Part shown: one piece after another, positions 46,782-56,477 of the stretch
Numbering within the stretch: the stretch's first letter is position 1
Layout: the number at the start of each line of letters is the position of its first letter
Assembly: GCA_026003335.1 (NCBI GenBank)
Contig: BPHB01000002.1
Span: 983,363 to 1,047,362, forward strand
DNA length: 64,000 nucleotides
DNA from: Chitinophagales bacterium
GTDB lineage: Bacteria > Bacteroidota > Bacteroidia > Chitinophagales > CAIOSU01
Direction: 5' to 3'
Program-made: the position numbers and the translations under genes
Notes under the pieces: model-generated
Databases searched by the model: none
Seen by the model: only the letters and a program-made list of their open reading frames with translations
What the model was told of the DNA's origin: nothing

Positions 46782-48437
46782 GTGAGTTCAACAAACAGTC
46801 TCTCTACCTTTAGCCGTAACGAAACCCTCCAGCGGGCTGAAACCATACGTTTTGACATATTGGTTATCGGGGGTGGCATTACCGGGGCAGGCATTGCCCT
46901 GGATGCCGCTTCCCGCGGAATGCAGGTGGCACTCATCGAAAAGAACGATTTCGCCTCCGGCACCAGCAGCCGCTCCACCAAACTCATTCATGGAGGCCTG
47001 CGCTATCTTAAACAGTTTGAATTTGCTTTGGTCAGTGAGGTGGGCAAGGAACGGGAAATACTCTACCGCAATGCCCCGCATATAGTTTATCCTGAAAACA
47101 TGTTGCTCCCCATTATTGAACACGGCTCGCTGGGCAGACTCACCACCGCCATTGGCTTATCTATATATGACTGGCTTGCCGGAGTAAGCTTCTCGGAACG
47201 CAAACAAATGCTCAGTCGCAGAGCCACCCTTAGAAGAGAACCCCTCCTGAGAAAAGACATTCTGCTGGGAGGCGCCCTCTACAAAGAATACCGCACCGAT
47301 GACGCCAGGCTGGTCATTGAAGTAATGAAAACGGCAGCTGGCTTCGGAGCTGCTTGCATGAATTACGTGGAAGCTAATGAATTTATATATAAAGACGGCA
47401 CTGTCATAGGAGCCTCTGTCACCGACAATCTGGAAGGGAAAAAAACGGATATCCACGCGCGCATTACTATCAATGCAGCCGGCCCATGGGTAGATCACCT
47501 GCGTGCCAAAGACCATTCTCTCCATGGCAAAAAGCTCCATCTCACCAAAGGCGTGCACATTGTCATTCCCTACTCCAGGATGCCAATAAAACAAGCTGTC
47601 TATTTTGACGTACCAGACGGACGCATGGTCTTCGCCATTCCGCGCGGCAAAACAACTTACATCGGCACCACAGACACCAACTACTTTGACTCTCCTGACG
47701 AGCCTGCTGTTACAAAAGAAGATGCAGCCTATCTGATTAATGCGGTAAACTTTATGTTTCCCTCCGTGCAGCTTACAATGGATGACATCGTTTCATCATG
47801 GGCGGGCCTGAGACCCCTCATTCATGAAGAAGGGAAAGCGCCTTCAGAGCTTTCCAGAAAAGATGAAATATTTGTTTCCTCCACCGGATTAATCTCCATT
47901 GCCGGAGGAAAACTTACCGGCTACCGTAAAATGGCCGAGCGTGTAGTAAATCTGGCTGCCGAAAAACTGGCTGACCTGGATGGCATGTCTTTTAAAAACT
48001 GTTTCACCGACAAAATCAAACTATCAGGGGGAGATTTCAAAGACAAATACGAGCTGATGGAATACCTGGAGATGTTGCAGCAGCAATATGCCCGCAGTTC
48101 TGCCGACAGAGATATCTTGACGGAGCTCGTATATCGCTATGGCAGCAACACTGAAACTCTGTTAAATTCAGCAGCCCGTGCCGGACATCTTCCTGACAGG
48201 AAAACCCTTCTGGAAGCCGAATTACTCTATGGTCTGCAGCATGAAGCGGTAACCAGTTTGAGTGATTTTCTCATTCGCAGAACCGGCAGATTGTATTTTG
48301 ACAGGCATTCCATTATGGATGACTATGCACTACTGGAAGAAAAGATTGCCTCTGCTCTGTCATGGGACGTCACCCGCAGGAAAATGTATGACTCCGCATT
48401 CCGGAAAGTCTACGAGGCTGCCGTTAACTTCAGCTAA
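46782..48437 (+). CDS. glpD: Glycerol-3-phosphate dehydrogenase (FAD)
   Basis: A 551-residue flavoprotein oxidising glycerol-3-phosphate to dihydroxyacetone phosphate and passing electrons to quinone at the inner membrane. FAD motif: V-I-G-G-G-I-T-G-A-G-I-A-L-D-A-A-S-R-G; next T-S-S-R-S-T-K-L-I-H-G-G-L-R-Y-L (family signature). The C-terminal domain has the usual helical cap. The start is GTG 46782, as no in-frame ATG precedes the FAD motif. The next gene begins five bases after the stop, so co-transcription is likely. No glpK or glpF nearby. Confidence 0.95.
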   Translation: MSSTNSLSTFSRNETLQRAETIRFDILVIGGGITGAGIALDAASRGMQVALIEKNDFASGTSSRSTKLIHGGLRYLKQFEFALVSEVGKEREILYRNAPHIVYPENMLLPIIEHGSLGRLTTAIGLSIYDWLAGVSFSERKQMLSRRATLRREPLLRKDILLGGALYKEYRTDDARLVIEVMKTAAGFGAACMNYVEANEFIYKDGTVIGASVTDNLEGKKTDIHARITINAAGPWVDHLRAKDHSLHGKKLHLTKGVHIVIPYSRMPIKQAVYFDVPDGRMVFAIPRGKTTYIGTTDTNYFDSPDEPAVTKEDAAYLINAVNFMFPSVQLTMDDIVSSWAGLRPLIHEEGKAPSELSRKDEIFVSSTGLISIAGGKLTGYRKMAERVVNLAAEKLADLDGMSFKNCFTDKIKLSGGDFKDKYELMEYLEMLQQQYARSSADRDILTELVYRYGSNTETLLNSAARAGHLPDRKTLLEAELLYGLQHEAVTSLSDFLIRRTGRLYFDRHSIMDDYALLEEKIASALSWDVTRRKMYDSAFRKVYEAAVNFS

Positions 48438-48442
48438 CAGAA

Positions 48443-49081
48443 ATGGCTTACCGTGTTGACAACGTCCCCTTCTACCTGAAGCCATTATTTTTTGTGTACG
48501 CCTATACCACGGCATCCGTCTTGTATACCATCCTGCTTCTTTTGCATGCCAGCTGTAAAATAATCCGGGAGGGACACGAACATCCTCCACCTTTTCGTAA
48601 TCACATCTATGCCAGCTGGCATGAAAACCTTATTCCATACTTTGCCGTGTATGTGCGGTATAAAGAAAATTATGCCTGGATTAATCATCCCCTGTGGTTC
48701 ATGAAACCGGTACATATTATACTCAAGTGGATGGGCCTGAAAAAACTGTTTCTTGGCTCCAGCGGACATGGGGGCCGTGCCGCTATGTTACATGTGAGTG
48801 AACTCCTGCAGGCAGGATACAATACCTTTATTAATCCTGACGGGCCTGCCGGCCCTCCGAAAATACCGAAACCCGGAGTACTGGAAATGAGTCGCCTGTC
48901 CGGCATCCCCATTGTGCCCATACGTTTTGAGCTGAGCCATAGCTTCAGATTGCCCGGATGGGACAAAAAGAAAGTGCCCCTTCCCTTTTCGGTTATCAAA
49001 ATCATTTACGGACAACCGTTATCTGTGCATTCTGGTAAGGAGCAAGAATCCAATCAGGAGCTTATCCGGCAGCTTGGTTAA
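48443..49081 (+). CDS. Lysophospholipid acyltransferase-like protein (DUF374)
   Basis: A 212-residue protein with an N-terminal hydrophobic segment (LFFVYAYTTASVLYTILLLL). Motifs: A-S-W-H-E-N-L-I-P, G-S-S-G-H-G-G-R-A-A-M-L, N-P-D-G-P-A-G-P-P-K, and G-I-P-I-V-P-I-R. These match the DUF374 branch of the PlsC/LpxL-like acyltransferases of Gram-negative bacteria (membrane-bound, lipid A or phospholipid acylation). Its close spacing behind glpD may reflect glycerophospholipid metabolism, though that is inference. Confidence 0.78.
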   Translation: MAYRVDNVPFYLKPLFFVYAYTTASVLYTILLLLHASCKIIREGHEHPPPFRNHIYASWHENLIPYFAVYVRYKENYAWINHPLWFMKPVHIILKWMGLKKLFLGSSGHGGRAAMLHVSELLQAGYNTFINPDGPAGPPKIPKPGVLEMSRLSGIPIVPIRFELSHSFRLPGWDKKKVPLPFSVIKIIYGQPLSVHSGKEQESNQELIRQLG

Positions 49082-49152
49082 ATGTTTTATGTATCTGCAT
49101 TATCACATGTACGAATAGATATACCGATACGTACCGCTTCACCTGATTTAAT

Positions 49153-49160
49153 TATTTTTG
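49153..49160 (+). promoter_or_regulatory. Candidate -7 promoter element for the rmlA operon
   Basis: TATTTTTG is an exact TAnnTTTG match. It overlaps an alternative in-frame TTG at 49158, so that codon would lie outside the transcript; this favours the TTG start at 49182. Confidence 0.4.
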
Positions 49161-49181
49161 GGCAACCATAAAATCTTAGCG

Positions 49182-50051
49182 TTGAAAGGAATTGTATTAG
49201 CAGGTGGGTCGGGCACACGCCTTCACCCTATAACGTATGCCATTAGCAAGCAGATCATGCCGATTTATGACAAGCCGATGATTTACTACCCGCTGTCTGT
49301 GCTGATGATGGCCGGCATAAGAGATATCCTCATTATTTCCACTCCCTATGACCTCCCACATTTTGAAAGACTGCTGGGCAGCGGAGAATCTTACGGATGC
49401 CATTTTTCCTATGCCCGTCAGGAAGTGCCCAACGGCCTGGCTCAGGCTTTCGTCATCGGAGAAAATTTCATTGGCAGTGATAAGGTATGCCTTATTCTTG
49501 GAGACAATATCTTCTACGGCAGCGGACTGGAAAAAACACTCCGGGAATGCACCAATCCCGATGGAGGAATCATTTTTGCCTACCACGTAGCTGACCCGGA
49601 GCGTTATGGCGTTGTGGAGTTTGATGCAAACAAACGCGCCCTATCTATTGAAGAAAAGCCCCGCCAGCCCAAGTCTAACTATGCTGTACCAGGATTATAT
49701 TTTTACGACAACGAAGTCGTTCACATAGCAAAAAATCTTAAGCCAAGCGCCAGAGGTGAATATGAAATAACAGACGTCAACCGGCACTACCTGCAAAGGG
49801 GAAAGCTGCATGTGCGCATTCTTGGCCGCGGAACGGCTTGGCTGGATACAGGTACCTTTGATTCGCTGATGCAGGCCTCGCAGTTTGTACAACTCATTGA
49901 GCAGCGCCAGGGTCTCAAAATAGGCTGTATTGAAGAAGTAGCCTATCGCCAGGGCTTCATCACCCGAGCTGACCTGGAACAACTGGCGCGCCCCCTGATG
50001 AAAAGCGGATACGGACAATATCTGCTACGGGTTCTGGAAGAAAAATTCTGA
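49182..50051 (+). CDS. rmlA: Glucose-1-phosphate thymidylyltransferase
   Basis: A 289-residue enzyme making dTDP-glucose. From TTG 49182 it reads [16 protein letters not shown], the canonical RmlA start; eight further in-frame codons upstream are probably not translated. Other motifs: [38 protein letters not shown] and [11 protein letters not shown]. Length agrees with E. coli RmlA (293). It opens the sugar-nucleotide part of the surface polysaccharide locus and is followed after one base by an epimerase gene. rmlB, rmlC and rmlD are not in the window. Confidence 0.94.
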   Translation: MKGIVLAGGSGTRLHPITYAISKQIMPIYDKPMIYYPLSVLMMAGIRDILIISTPYDLPHFERLLGSGESYGCHFSYARQEVPNGLAQAFVIGENFIGSDKVCLILGDNIFYGSGLEKTLRECTNPDGGIIFAYHVADPERYGVVEFDANKRALSIEEKPRQPKSNYAVPGLYFYDNEVVHIAKNLKPSARGEYEITDVNRHYLQRGKLHVRILGRGTAWLDTGTFDSLMQASQFVQLIEQRQGLKIGCIEEVAYRQGFITRADLEQLARPLMKSGYGQYLLRVLEEKF

Positions 50052-50052
50052 C

Positions 50053-50988
50053 ATGAAAAGAAAAATTTTAATTACCGGAGGAGCTGGTTTCATCGGCAGT
50101 AGCCTTGCCGAACGTTTGATAGCAGACGATGATAACATGGTTGTGGTGGTGGATAATTTTCTCACCGGCACCCCGGACCGGTTGCCCAAAACCCCAAAGA
50201 GCAACTGGAAGTTTATTAAATGTGACGTAAATGACTGGCTGGATATTCACCCTCTGATGGGGGCCTACTCTTTTGATTACGTATTCCATTATGCTGCCGT
50301 GGTGGGCGTTCAGCGTACTCTGGCAAATCCTGTGATGGTGCTGAACGATATTCAGGGAATTCAAAACATCCTTAAGCTAAGTAAAAACACCGGTGTAAAA
50401 CGGGTTTTCTTTGCCTCATCCTCTGAAGTCTATGGTGAACCCACCACGCTGCCACAGAATGAATACACTACTCCACTGAACTCCCGGCTGCCCTATGCCG
50501 TAGTAAAAAATGTAGGGGAAGCCTTCTGCCGTTCTTATAAAAACGAATACAACCTGGATTATACCATCTTTCGCTTCTTCAATACCTACGGACCCCGACA
50601 GAGCACCGACTTTGTTATGTCGCGATTTATTCACATGGCCCTGAAAAATGAAGACATCACCATTTACGGAGACGGTAAGCAGAAACGTACTTTCTGTTAC
50701 ATTGACGACAACATTGACGCCACCGTGAAAACGCTCTATGAAGACCTTTATATCAATGACACCGTAAATATTGGCAGCGATGTGGAAATTTCGGTTTTGG
50801 AACTTGCTCAGACCATTATCCGCATTACCGACTCCAAATCAAAAATTGTTCACCTTCCCCCGCTTAAGGAAGGCGACATGCTTCGCAGAGTTCCCGATAT
50901 TACAAAAATGAAATCCCTGCTGGGCAGGGAAATTTTACCTCTGGAAGAGGGCATAAAAAAAGTGATTGCCTCAGGATGGCTGAAGTGA
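50053..50988 (+). CDS. NAD-dependent epimerase/dehydratase (nucleotide-sugar)
   Basis: A 311-residue short-chain dehydrogenase of the extended type: G-G-A-G-F-I-G-S-S (NAD site), D-N-F-L-T-G, A-A-V-V-G-V-Q-R-T, S-S-S-E-V-Y-G, the catalytic Tyr/Lys in Y-A-V-V-K, F-R-F-F-N-T-Y-G-P-R-Q and R-T-F-C-Y-I-D-D. The G-P-R-Q and F-N-T-Y-G pattern is like UDP-glucuronate decarboxylase and related dTDP-glucose dehydratases. It follows rmlA by one base, suggesting a thymidine-linked sugar, but substrate specificity cannot be read. Confidence 0.82.
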   Translation: MKRKILITGGAGFIGSSLAERLIADDDNMVVVVDNFLTGTPDRLPKTPKSNWKFIKCDVNDWLDIHPLMGAYSFDYVFHYAAVVGVQRTLANPVMVLNDIQGIQNILKLSKNTGVKRVFFASSSEVYGEPTTLPQNEYTTPLNSRLPYAVVKNVGEAFCRSYKNEYNLDYTIFRFFNTYGPRQSTDFVMSRFIHMALKNEDITIYGDGKQKRTFCYIDDNIDATVKTLYEDLYINDTVNIGSDVEISVLELAQTIIRITDSKSKIVHLPPLKEGDMLRRVPDITKMKSLLGREILPLEEGIKKVIASGWLK

Positions 50989-51046
50989 TGCATACTGCTG
51001 TTAAGAAACCCGTGCACCCACCTATTCTGCAATAAAAACAATCAGG

Positions 51047-52096
<1,050 letters not shown>

Positions 52097-52163
52097 AACC
52101 TACCTATAAACAAGTCTTACAGCTAAGACCCACAGTAACTGAAAAGCTTGGGCTGGATGGATA

Positions 52164-52188
52164 TTTCTCATGCCCGCAGCATGAGGAA
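52164..52188. terminator. Possible shared terminator hairpin
   Basis: TTTCTCATGC and GCATGAGGAA (52164-52173 and 52179-52188) form a ten-pair stem (one G-T pair) with loop CCGCA, between the ends of the converging galE and O-antigen ligase genes. No proper T run follows on either strand, so it may be a weak or Rho-assisted end. Confidence 0.4.
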
Positions 52189-52213
52189 GCGAGTTTTCCG
52201 CTTAAATCATGCA

Positions 52214-53692
52214 TTATTCTCTTTCTACTGTAGATCCTCTGCGACCGTGCTCTAAAGCATAGTTCACCAGCAGGGCAATGTTTATAAAAAACAATGCCCC
52301 CAACTGAAAAGCTTCCACCAGATCACTCAACATCAGTTGCACATAGAATACAACCAATGAACATAAAATAGCAGCAACATAATACCGGCTACCTTTATCC
52401 GGGGTGCGATGATAGAGCCTGATGCCTTCATAAAAAATCAGAAAAGTGAACAGGATAAAAATGATCAGGCCTGGAAATCCCTGCTCAATCAGCGTCATGA
52501 GAAGATAGTTGTGCACCCCCGATTTTTCGGGATTGTCGCTTACGTATGTCTCAAATGCAGTTACCGCATACCGTTGATAATAGTAGTAAAAGCTACCGGG
52601 GCCAAAGCCGGTCACAGGATGCTCGGTGGACATCCGTACTCCGGCCACCCATCGGTAAAACCGCTCGGCAGTAGAAATATCCTGGTTCTTGAGCGTTGCT
52701 TTTAAATGATCCAGGATGTTGCCATGATAAATAGCCTTTTCATAGTCGGGTGCATATGTTATGTATTGCTTTTCGGTGGACAGGTGTACTGCAAACGCAG
52801 AGAACAAAATAACCACTCCAGCCACAGCATATTTTACCAGACGATACTTCAGCAGAACATAAAAAGCCACAGCTGTAATAAGCCCCAGCCACGCACCCCG
52901 TGCATAGGCAAAGTAGGTGGCTACCAGAAAAAGGGCTTTGGAAAAGGCGATAAAATAAGCCGGTAGCGTCTGTTTTTTATACCAGGTAGCAGCAAGCCAG
53001 ATGAAGGGCATCAGGGTAGAGATAAAGGCAGCATAATTCACATGGTTGCGGAAAAAGACGGAGCAGGCCCAGTTGATTTCTTCAAAGTCAAAAGCTGTAA
53101 GCGCATGGCGCGCTATAATCACTATGATGGCAACAACAGTTGGCGGCAACAATGCCCAAAACAGCGTACGGAAATCCCGCTGGCTCCTGACGATCAGAGC
53201 TGTCACAAAAACAAAGGTGCCGACAAACCAGCCTTTGGAAAGCAGCCATTTCAGGGAGATAAGTTTTTTTTCAGAAAAGATGACCGTAATTCCTATCCAT
53301 ATCATATGTATTAGTAAAACCTGAATAACGGGATCTCGGAAAAAATCCCTTTCAAAACGATTGGTAAGAAGATACATCAGCAGCACTCCGGTGAGCAGCA
53401 CAGCCAGCGGCTCAGCAGGAAGCTCTATGGTGAATGCCCCGGGTATGGAAAACTCCGTAGTGAACGGAATCATCAGCAGCATCAGATAATAGATCTTACT
53501 GAAGTCAGCTACTGTCAGTGCCAGCAGAATCAGAAACGGTGGGATGAGAAAGAGCAGATATTGCTGCAGCACAATTCCCCCTACCAGCATACAAAGAGTA
53601 GTTAGCGACAAGCCGAGGAATAGATTTTTCTCCGCTGCCGGAGTAAAGGGCAACAAAGCACGCGATTCCGGGCGAGTATAGCCGTCAAACAT
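52214..53692 (-). CDS. O-antigen ligase/polymerase family protein (Wzy/WaaL-like)
   Basis: A 492-residue integral membrane protein with about twelve helices. The large external loop before the last helices carries G-P-G-S-F-Y-Y-Y-Y-Q-R-Y, then S-G-V-H-N-Y-L-L-M-T-L-I-E-Q-G-F-P-G-L. The H-N-x-x-L-x-x-x-x-x-x-G pattern is diagnostic of the Wzy_C/O-antigen ligase superfamily. These enzymes join or polymerise polysaccharide units on undecaprenyl pyrophosphate at the periplasmic face. It is followed in transcription order by no further gene and is preceded by the Wzz-like gene 15 bases upstream. Confidence 0.85.
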   Translation of the reverse strand: MFDGYTRPESRALLPFTPAAEKNLFLGLSLTTLCMLVGGIVLQQYLLFLIPPFLILLALTVADFSKIYYLMLLMIPFTTEFSIPGAFTIELPAEPLAVLLTGVLLMYLLTNRFERDFFRDPVIQVLLIHMIWIGITVIFSEKKLISLKWLLSKGWFVGTFVFVTALIVRSQRDFRTLFWALLPPTVVAIIVIIARHALTAFDFEEINWACSVFFRNHVNYAAFISTLMPFIWLAATWYKKQTLPAYFIAFSKALFLVATYFAYARGAWLGLITAVAFYVLLKYRLVKYAVAGVVILFSAFAVHLSTEKQYITYAPDYEKAIYHGNILDHLKATLKNQDISTAERFYRWVAGVRMSTEHPVTGFGPGSFYYYYQRYAVTAFETYVSDNPEKSGVHNYLLMTLIEQGFPGLIIFILFTFLIFYEGIRLYHRTPDKGSRYYVAAILCSLVVFYVQLMLSDLVEAFQLGALFFINIALLVNYALEHGRRGSTVERE

Positions 53693-53707
53693 GCTTCAGT
53701 GGATGAT

Positions 53708-54583
53708 TCATTCAGCCAACACGTGCAGCACGGTAGCTCCTGCTATGAGAACAAAAAGCGTGATAAAAAATACCCCTATCACAATCAGCCAGCGGTAAGG
53801 CTCTTCTTTTTCAGGGGGTATAGCGCTTTCCATAATCCGAATAGTAGAAATATCTTCTCCGGCTATCAATTCAAACTGATCAACAAGCTTCGTGTACTTT
53901 ACAAGCTGCTCGACAGCGGCATTATATCGTATTTCAAGGGTTCTGCGTTCGGCCGGGTCAGCTATCTGTTCCATGTTACGGCTCAGCTCCAGCACTTCTT
54001 CGGCTTTGGCATCTGCATGTTGCGTCAGCGTCTTCAGCAAGCGTCTGCGTCCATCCAGCACCATCTGGCGATAAATTTTATCCGTCATGGCTACGGCTTC
54101 GTTGGCCAAGTTAGCTGCCATGTGACTGTCTTTATCAAACACATGAATCTCAATGGCCCCGTATTCGTTTTTGTAAGATTTGTAATTTTTTTTCAGCCGG
54201 CTTAAGGCAGCCAAAAGAGGAAATTCTGTTTTTTCAGGATTGATTTCGTAATGGTCTACCAGCTTAAACTGCTCCACCAGATGTTTCATCACCTGTGTGG
54301 ATTTCGCAATGGCTACCAGACGGTCCACATCCTGCTTGGTGCCGAAAAGGTCAAATTCAATATCCACAGCAGCCTGCGCATCAAAGAGATACGGACGATC
54401 CGTTAATGAGAGGTTGGCCGGGTAAAATAAGGCCACCGCTTCATATACAGGAGGCACTATCTGCAGCCGGGGGTGCGTCAAAATAAAGCTACTCACCAGG
54501 GAAATCAGGCTGATGATTACAATACTTTTCAGCCTTTTATGAACGGCCTCAATAACTGTTATCAGATTAAACTGTTTTTCCAT
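53708..54583 (-). CDS. Wzz-like polysaccharide chain-length/co-polymerase protein
   Basis: A 291-residue inner-membrane protein: N-terminal membrane helix (SIVIISLISLVSSFILTH), a periplasmic helical domain (about 40-255, with coiled-coil R-L-L-K-T-L-T-Q-H-A-D-A-K-A-E-E-V-L-E-L) and a C-terminal membrane helix (LIVIGVFFITLFVLIAGATV) preceded by P-P-E-K-E-E-P. This is the topology of Wzz polysaccharide co-polymerases, which set polymer length together with Wzy. It is transcribed with the downstream ligase/polymerase gene. Confidence 0.8.
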   Translation of the reverse strand: MEKQFNLITVIEAVHKRLKSIVIISLISLVSSFILTHPRLQIVPPVYEAVALFYPANLSLTDRPYLFDAQAAVDIEFDLFGTKQDVDRLVAIAKSTQVMKHLVEQFKLVDHYEINPEKTEFPLLAALSRLKKNYKSYKNEYGAIEIHVFDKDSHMAANLANEAVAMTDKIYRQMVLDGRRRLLKTLTQHADAKAEEVLELSRNMEQIADPAERRTLEIRYNAAVEQLVKYTKLVDQFELIAGEDISTIRIMESAIPPEKEEPYRWLIVIGVFFITLFVLIAGATVLHVLAE

Positions 54584-54619
54584 TATTAGATCCTTCTTAA
54601 AAATGCGTTCTTAAAACGG

Positions 54620-54627
54620 CAAATGTA
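54620..54627 (-). promoter_or_regulatory. Candidate -7 promoter element for the wzz/wzy-like pair
   Basis: The minus strand reads TACATTTG, an exact TAnnTTTG match 36 bases before ATG 54583. No clear -33 TTTG. Confidence 0.4.
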
Positions 54628-54689
54628 GAAAGAAAACCCCTTTAAAGCGGGCTATATGCGATATTTAGCATACCCCCGCCCCAAACTAC

Positions 54690-56237
54690 TTACACCAGCA
54701 GTTCCTCGCCCGTCTTCTGATCAAAGAAGTGATATTCGGTAAGATGATAGGAGGCATCCGAATGGATGCGTATGAGTTTTTTGTATTTCCAGCTCCACTT
54801 ATGCCGAATAGAGGGGAGGCCCTTGGTCAGATATGCAGCTATGTAGGGATGGGCGGTGATACTCACGTGATATCCTTTATCCATGAGGGCTTCAAAATCA
54901 CGCTGCAATATATCCGTTATTAAAATGGAAGCCTCTATCTGACCCGTGCCATGACAGGTGGGACAGACTTCCTGGGTAGCAATAGAGACTTCAGGCCTTA
55001 CCCGTTCACGCGTTATCTGCATAAGCCCGAACTTGCTGAGAGGAAGCACGGTATGGCGGGCTTTATCATTTTTCATCATCTCCCGCATGTAGGTATACAA
55101 GGCCTTCCGATTGGCAGGATTGCGCATATCAATAAAGTCCACCACAATGATGCCACCCAGATCACGCAGGCGCAGCTGTCGGGCTATCTCCTTTGCCGCT
55201 TCCTTGTTCACGGTTAGTGCGGTGGTCTCCTGGTCAGTTTGTTTGCTGAGCTTTTGTCCACTGTTGACATCAATGACGTGCATGGCTTCAGTACGTTCAA
55301 TAACCAGATAGGCTCCTCCGGGTATGGTTACTGTTTTGCCGAACAGCGTTTTGATTTGCCGTGTTATGCCATAGTGATCAAAGATGGGACGATTGCCCTT
55401 ATAAAGACTTACAATATTCTTTTTCTCAGGGGCAATTTTTTCAATATACTGCTGCAGTTCATCTTTCAGCCCCGGGTCATTCACTACGATGCTGTTAAAT
55501 GAGGCGTTGAGCATATCGCGGAGTATCCCCGATGTTTTGCGCAGTTCATTGTGAATTTTCACCGGTGGCACGGCCCCTTTAAGCTGACGAATGATACTTT
55601 CCCACTTCTGCACCAGATTGCTGAGGTCTTCATGCAGATCAGCGGAGCTTTTCCCTTCGGCTACGGTGCGCACGACCACTCCGAAATTTTTAGGCTTTAT
55701 GCTTTCCATCAGTCGCTGCAGCCGTTTGCGCTCTTCCTCGGATGAAACACGCTTGGAAACGCCAATAGTATTTGTAAGGGGCATCAGCACCAAATAGCGC
55801 CCCGGCAGCGATATTTCGCAGGTTAACCTGGGGCCTTTGGTACCAATAGGTTCTTTGAGTATCTGAACCAGAATTGGCTGTTTGGTCTGCAGCACTTCAT
55901 TTACCTTTCCTGTTTTGACAATTTCGGCTTCATAGTGCAGGTTATTTAGGCTGGTGTAGGAATCGTCTCCTGCTATGGACGCCTTTACTATTTTGTCTAA
56001 GGTGCGAAATTGCGGACTCAGGTCAGTATAATGCAGAAAAGCATCTTTGCTATAGCCTACATCCACAAAGGCGGCATTGAGACTTGGCGCCAGTTTGTTT
56101 ATCCTTCCCAGATAAATATCGCCTACACTGAATTCTGATTCGCCTTTCTCGTGATGCAGCTCCACCAGAGCCTTGTCTTCCAGCAAGGCGATATCTACCT
56201 TTTCGGGGCTTACATTAATGATCAGTTCCCTGTTCAC
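54690..56237 (-). CDS. rng: Ribonuclease G/E family protein
   Basis: A 515-residue endoribonuclease of the RNase E/G family, processing 16S rRNA 5' ends and mRNA. N-terminal S1 domain (V-G-D-I-Y-L-G-R-I-N-K-L, A-F-V-D-V-G-Y-x-K-D-A-F-L-H), then the DNase I-like catalytic region with the two metal Asp positions in H-V-I-D-V-N-S-G and V-V-D-F-I-D-M, and the Zn-link C-P-T-C-H-G-T-G. Length is close to RNase G (489) and lacks the long disordered RNase E tail. It is the last gene of a leftward cluster with an HU-like gene, a TPR gene and a 31-codon gene. Confidence 0.94.
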   Translation of the reverse strand: MNRELIINVSPEKVDIALLEDKALVELHHEKGESEFSVGDIYLGRINKLAPSLNAAFVDVGYSKDAFLHYTDLSPQFRTLDKIVKASIAGDDSYTSLNNLHYEAEIVKTGKVNEVLQTKQPILVQILKEPIGTKGPRLTCEISLPGRYLVLMPLTNTIGVSKRVSSEEERKRLQRLMESIKPKNFGVVVRTVAEGKSSADLHEDLSNLVQKWESIIRQLKGAVPPVKIHNELRKTSGILRDMLNASFNSIVVNDPGLKDELQQYIEKIAPEKKNIVSLYKGNRPIFDHYGITRQIKTLFGKTVTIPGGAYLVIERTEAMHVIDVNSGQKLSKQTDQETTALTVNKEAAKEIARQLRLRDLGGIIVVDFIDMRNPANRKALYTYMREMMKNDKARHTVLPLSKFGLMQITRERVRPEVSIATQEVCPTCHGTGQIEASILITDILQRDFEALMDKGYHVSITAHPYIAAYLTKGLPSIRHKWSWKYKKLIRIHSDASYHLTEYHFFDQKTGEELLV

Positions 56238-56368
56238 TGCTGATATTGTTTTAAACCTTCCTCATTGCCCCGAACCATTGACCTGTTGGCTATTCGGGCA
56301 GAGGCACTGCAGGAGGGTCACACTTTTCTGAATCGGAGAGATACGGAATACTCTTGCGGGAAGCAGTA
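56238..56368. other. Intergenic region between rng and the COX24-like mini-gene
   Basis: A 131-base gap on the minus-strand transcript. No open frame, hairpin or exact -7 element was recognised, so rng may be transcribed from upstream genes. Confidence 0.3.
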
Positions 56369-56464
56369 TTATCTTATTTTCTTTTTATGCCGATTTTTGC
56401 GTAACCGTTTTTTTCTTTTGTGTGTCGCCATTTTATGGCGTTTTCTTTTTTTTCCGCTTGGCAT
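56369..56464 (-). CDS. AURKAIP1/COX24-domain mini-protein
   Basis: A 31-residue extremely basic protein from ATG 56464 (stop TAA 56369-56371): M-P-S-G-K-K-R-K-R-H-K-M-A-T-H-K-R-K-K-R, then L-R-K-N-R-H-K-K-K-I-R. It agrees almost residue for residue with the short AURKAIP1/COX24 family proteins of Bacteroidota, related to the C-terminus of mitochondrial ribosomal protein mS38. A ribosome-associated role is therefore likely, though inferred. It lies 13 bases after the TPR gene stop and before rng, within the same leftward cluster. It is too short for usual gene calling. Confidence 0.88.
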   Translation of the reverse strand: MPSGKKRKRHKMATHKRKKRLRKNRHKKKIR

Positions 56465-56477
56465 AGTGCAATTGTTT

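Noticed and set aside
53699-54205. 168-codon plus-strand frame over the wzz-like gene
   Set aside because: The minus-strand protein has the proper two-helix Wzz topology; the plus-strand frame is low-complexity antisense.
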